A stretch of 7,710 bases of DNA, from assembly GCA_903644035.1 (NCBI GenBank), contig CAHJXG010000526.1:1-7710 (forward strand), in the 5' to 3' direction. Under the pieces are notes generated by a model. It saw nothing but the letters and a program-made list of their open reading frames with translations, made no database searches and had not been told where the DNA came from. Made by a program: the position numbers and the translations under genes. Shown in pieces: positions 6,333 to 7,710 of this stretch. Each line of letters starts with the position of its first letter. The first letter of the stretch is position 1. The DNA comes from Rhodospirillales bacterium. GTDB lineage: Bacteria; Pseudomonadota; Alphaproteobacteria; Acetobacterales; Acetobacteraceae.

Positions 6333-7394
6333 ATGGTCCAGGACTGGCTGCGGCGCGCGACCTTCGTGGATTGGTTCCTGCTGGCGCTGCGCATCGCGGT
6401 CGTGGCGGTGGTGGGGACGGGCTTCGTCGCCGGGCTGCTGCACCCGCGCTACAGCCGGGCGGAGTGGTTCTCCTTCCTCGCCTTCGGGCTGACCATCGGG
6501 GCGATCTATGCCCTGATCGCGCTCGGCTACACCATGGTGTACGGCATCCTGCGCATGGTGAACTTCGCCCATGGCGACGTGTTCATGTTCGGCGCCTACG
6601 CCGCCTGCTTCTCGCTGCTGGCCTGCAACCGCGCCGGCATCCTCGGGCCTGACCCGGCGCTCAGCTTCCTCATCGCGACCGTCGTCTGCATCGCCGTCTC
6701 CGCCGGCGTCGCCGTGCTGGCGGAGCGCATCGCCTACCGCCCGTTCCGCCGCGGCCGGTCGCTGGCCCCCCTGATCAGCACGCTGGGGCTATCCTTCGTG
6801 CTGGAGTACTCGGCGCGCGGCATGTTCGGGGCGCAGAACAAGGCGTTCCCCTCCATGCCGGCGGTGGACGGGATCGTTGCGTTCGCCGGGTTCTCCGTGC
6901 CGCGGGTGCAGGTCGTGGTGGTGGCCGCCGCCGTGCTCACGATGGTGGTGCTGACCCTCATCGTCATGCGGACCCGCATCGGCACCGCCATGCGCGCGGT
7001 GGCGGAGGACCGGGACGCCGCGACGCTCATGGGCATCAACGTGGACCGCGTCATCGTGTTCACCTTCGCGCTCGGCGGCGCGCTCGCCGGCATCGCCGGG
7101 CTGCTTTACGGGCTGGTGTTCAAGCAGATCTCGTTCTTCATGGGCTTCTTCCTGGGCGTGAAGGGGTTCGGCGCCGCGGTCCTGGGCGGCATCGGCAACA
7201 TCCCGGGCGCCATGCTCGGCGGCTACGCGCTGGGTCTGGTGGAAAGCCTGGGGCCGGCGGCGTTCCTGGAGGGCCTGGGCGTCAGCTCGCCCTACCAGCT
7301 TCGCGACGCCATCGCCTACACCATGCTCGTCATGGTGCTGATCTTCCGCCCGCGCGGCCTCTTGGGCGAGCGGCTGTCCACGGCGCGGGCCTGA
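6333..7394 (+). CDS. livH: LivH-like branched-chain-amino-acid-type ABC transporter permease
   Basis: A 353-aa inner-membrane permease that should form the translocation pore with the LivM-like protein encoded next. Several hydrophobic helices are visible: about 13-35, 47-73, 78-95, 108-128, 187-209, 236-262 and further ones to the C-terminus. The LivH landmark GAIYALIALGYTMVYGILRM...NFAHGD is present near 52-80 (GAIYALIALGYTMVYG and NFAHGD). The cytoplasmic loop that contacts the ATPase reads AVAEDRDAATLMGIN. The C-terminus has GGIGNIPGAMLGGYALGLVE and ends IFRPRGLLGE. It is longer than standard LivH (about 290-310 aa) because of an extra N-terminal helix and linker (WFLLALRIAVVAVVGTGFVA). 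Only a weak GGCGGCGG-type ribosome site precedes the ATG, 15 nt after the previous stop, so translation probably depends on the upstream gene. Confidence 0.92.
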   Translation: MVQDWLRRATFVDWFLLALRIAVVAVVGTGFVAGLLHPRYSRAEWFSFLAFGLTIGAIYALIALGYTMVYGILRMVNFAHGDVFMFGAYAACFSLLACNRAGILGPDPALSFLIATVVCIAVSAGVAVLAERIAYRPFRRGRSLAPLISTLGLSFVLEYSARGMFGAQNKAFPSMPAVDGIVAFAGFSVPRVQVVVVAAAVLTMVVLTLIVMRTRIGTAMRAVAEDRDAATLMGINVDRVIVFTFALGGALAGIAGLLYGLVFKQISFFMGFFLGVKGFGAAVLGGIGNIPGAMLGGYALGLVESLGPAAFLEGLGVSSPYQLRDAIAYTMLVMVLIFRPRGLLGERLSTARA

Positions 7395-7398
7395 CCCG

Positions 7399-7710
7399 GT
7401 GGCGAGCGGCCTCGCCGACGCGCCGCCGGTCAGCAGCGTCGCTTCCGGCGTCGTCCCTCTCCTGGCCGGGCTGCGCGCCGCAGGCACCGCCGCGCTGTCC
7501 ATCGCCGCCTGCTGCGCCTTCACCGTGCTGGTCGGGCTGTTCGGCCAGTTCAGCAGCAAGGCCCTGGTGGTGGGCGTGCTGGACATCGGGCACGCCTTGA
7601 TGCTGGCCATCGCGCTCGGCGGCGGGGTGGCGCTCGCCCGGCGCGTCCCCACCGGGGGAACCGTCGCCACCGCGGCCGTCGCGGGGGCGATGGCCGGCGG
7701 GCTGCTGGTC
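7399..7710 (+). CDS. livM: LivM-like ABC transporter permease, N-terminal part (runs off right edge)
   Basis: An open frame of 104 codons starting at GTG, 4 nt after the LivH-like stop, and still open at the window end. The translation begins (M)ASGLADAPPVSS and has a hydrophobic segment LSIAACCAFTVLVGLFGQF (about 35-53), a second around VLDIGHALMLAIALGGGVAL (about 61-80), a short basic turn ARRVP, and a third starting at VATAAVAGAMAGGLLV. Position directly after livH on the same strand, membrane character and tight spacing support LivM. The conserved LivM core lies beyond the edge, so the call rests mostly on context. There is no clear Shine-Dalgarno; coupled translation from livH is likely. 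An internal ATG lies further in, but GTG best fits the tight gap. Confidence 0.72.
   Translation, partial: MASGLADAPPVSSVASGVVPLLAGLRAAGTAALSIAACCAFTVLVGLFGQFSSKALVVGVLDIGHALMLAIALGGGVALARRVPTGGTVATAAVAGAMAGGLLV

Noticed and set aside
5436..6572. A 378-codon minus-strand open frame across the binding-protein and permease genes
   Set aside because: It is antisense to two well-supported transporter genes and its composition is typical of a GC-rich shadow frame.

Overview
The window looks like chromosomal DNA of a very GC-rich alphaproteobacterium. Codon third positions are almost all G or C, and gene style resembles Acetobacteraceae/Rhodospirillales such as Roseomonas-like organisms. That placement is an impression from composition and protein style; there is no phylogenetic marker here. 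No RNA genes, mobile elements or CRISPR arrays are visible.

Layout: two transcription units diverge from a 121-bp intergenic region (2209-2329). Leftward (minus strand) are a D-2-hydroxyacid dehydrogenase (2208-1291) and, after a gap of about 0.1 kb, an HpaB-type reduced-flavin-dependent aromatic hydroxylase (from 1173) that runs off the left edge. Rightward (plus strand) are two tandem, translationally coupled NtaA/DszA-type flavin monooxygenase paralogues (2330-3649 and 3646-4986). After 74 bp comes a branched-chain-amino-acid-type (HAAT/Liv) ABC importer: periplasmic binding protein (5061-6317), LivH-like permease (6333-7394) and the first 104 codons of a LivM-like permease (from 7399) that runs off the right edge. 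Coding density is high and every gap is under 125 bp.

Function: the set reads as an uptake-plus-oxidation locus. The importer would bring in a small acid, amide or aromatic compound. Two two-component-type flavin monooxygenases and an HpaB-type hydroxylase would oxidise it, and the dehydrogenase would interconvert a 2-keto/2-hydroxy acid intermediate. The substrate cannot be read from the sequence. No flavin reductase partner (HpaC/NtaB type) lies in the window, although three monooxygenases here should need reduced flavin.

Regulation: the most notable signal is that all three gene groups have a sigma-54 (RpoN) type -24/-12 element just upstream, each with the exact GG-N10-GC spacing. One precedes the binding-protein gene (4994-5009, the best match). 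Two sit back to back in the divergent region (2253-2268 minus, 2275-2290 plus). This suggests a co-regulated, enhancer-activated catabolic or nitrogen-scavenging regulon. No sigma-54 activator gene is inside the window.
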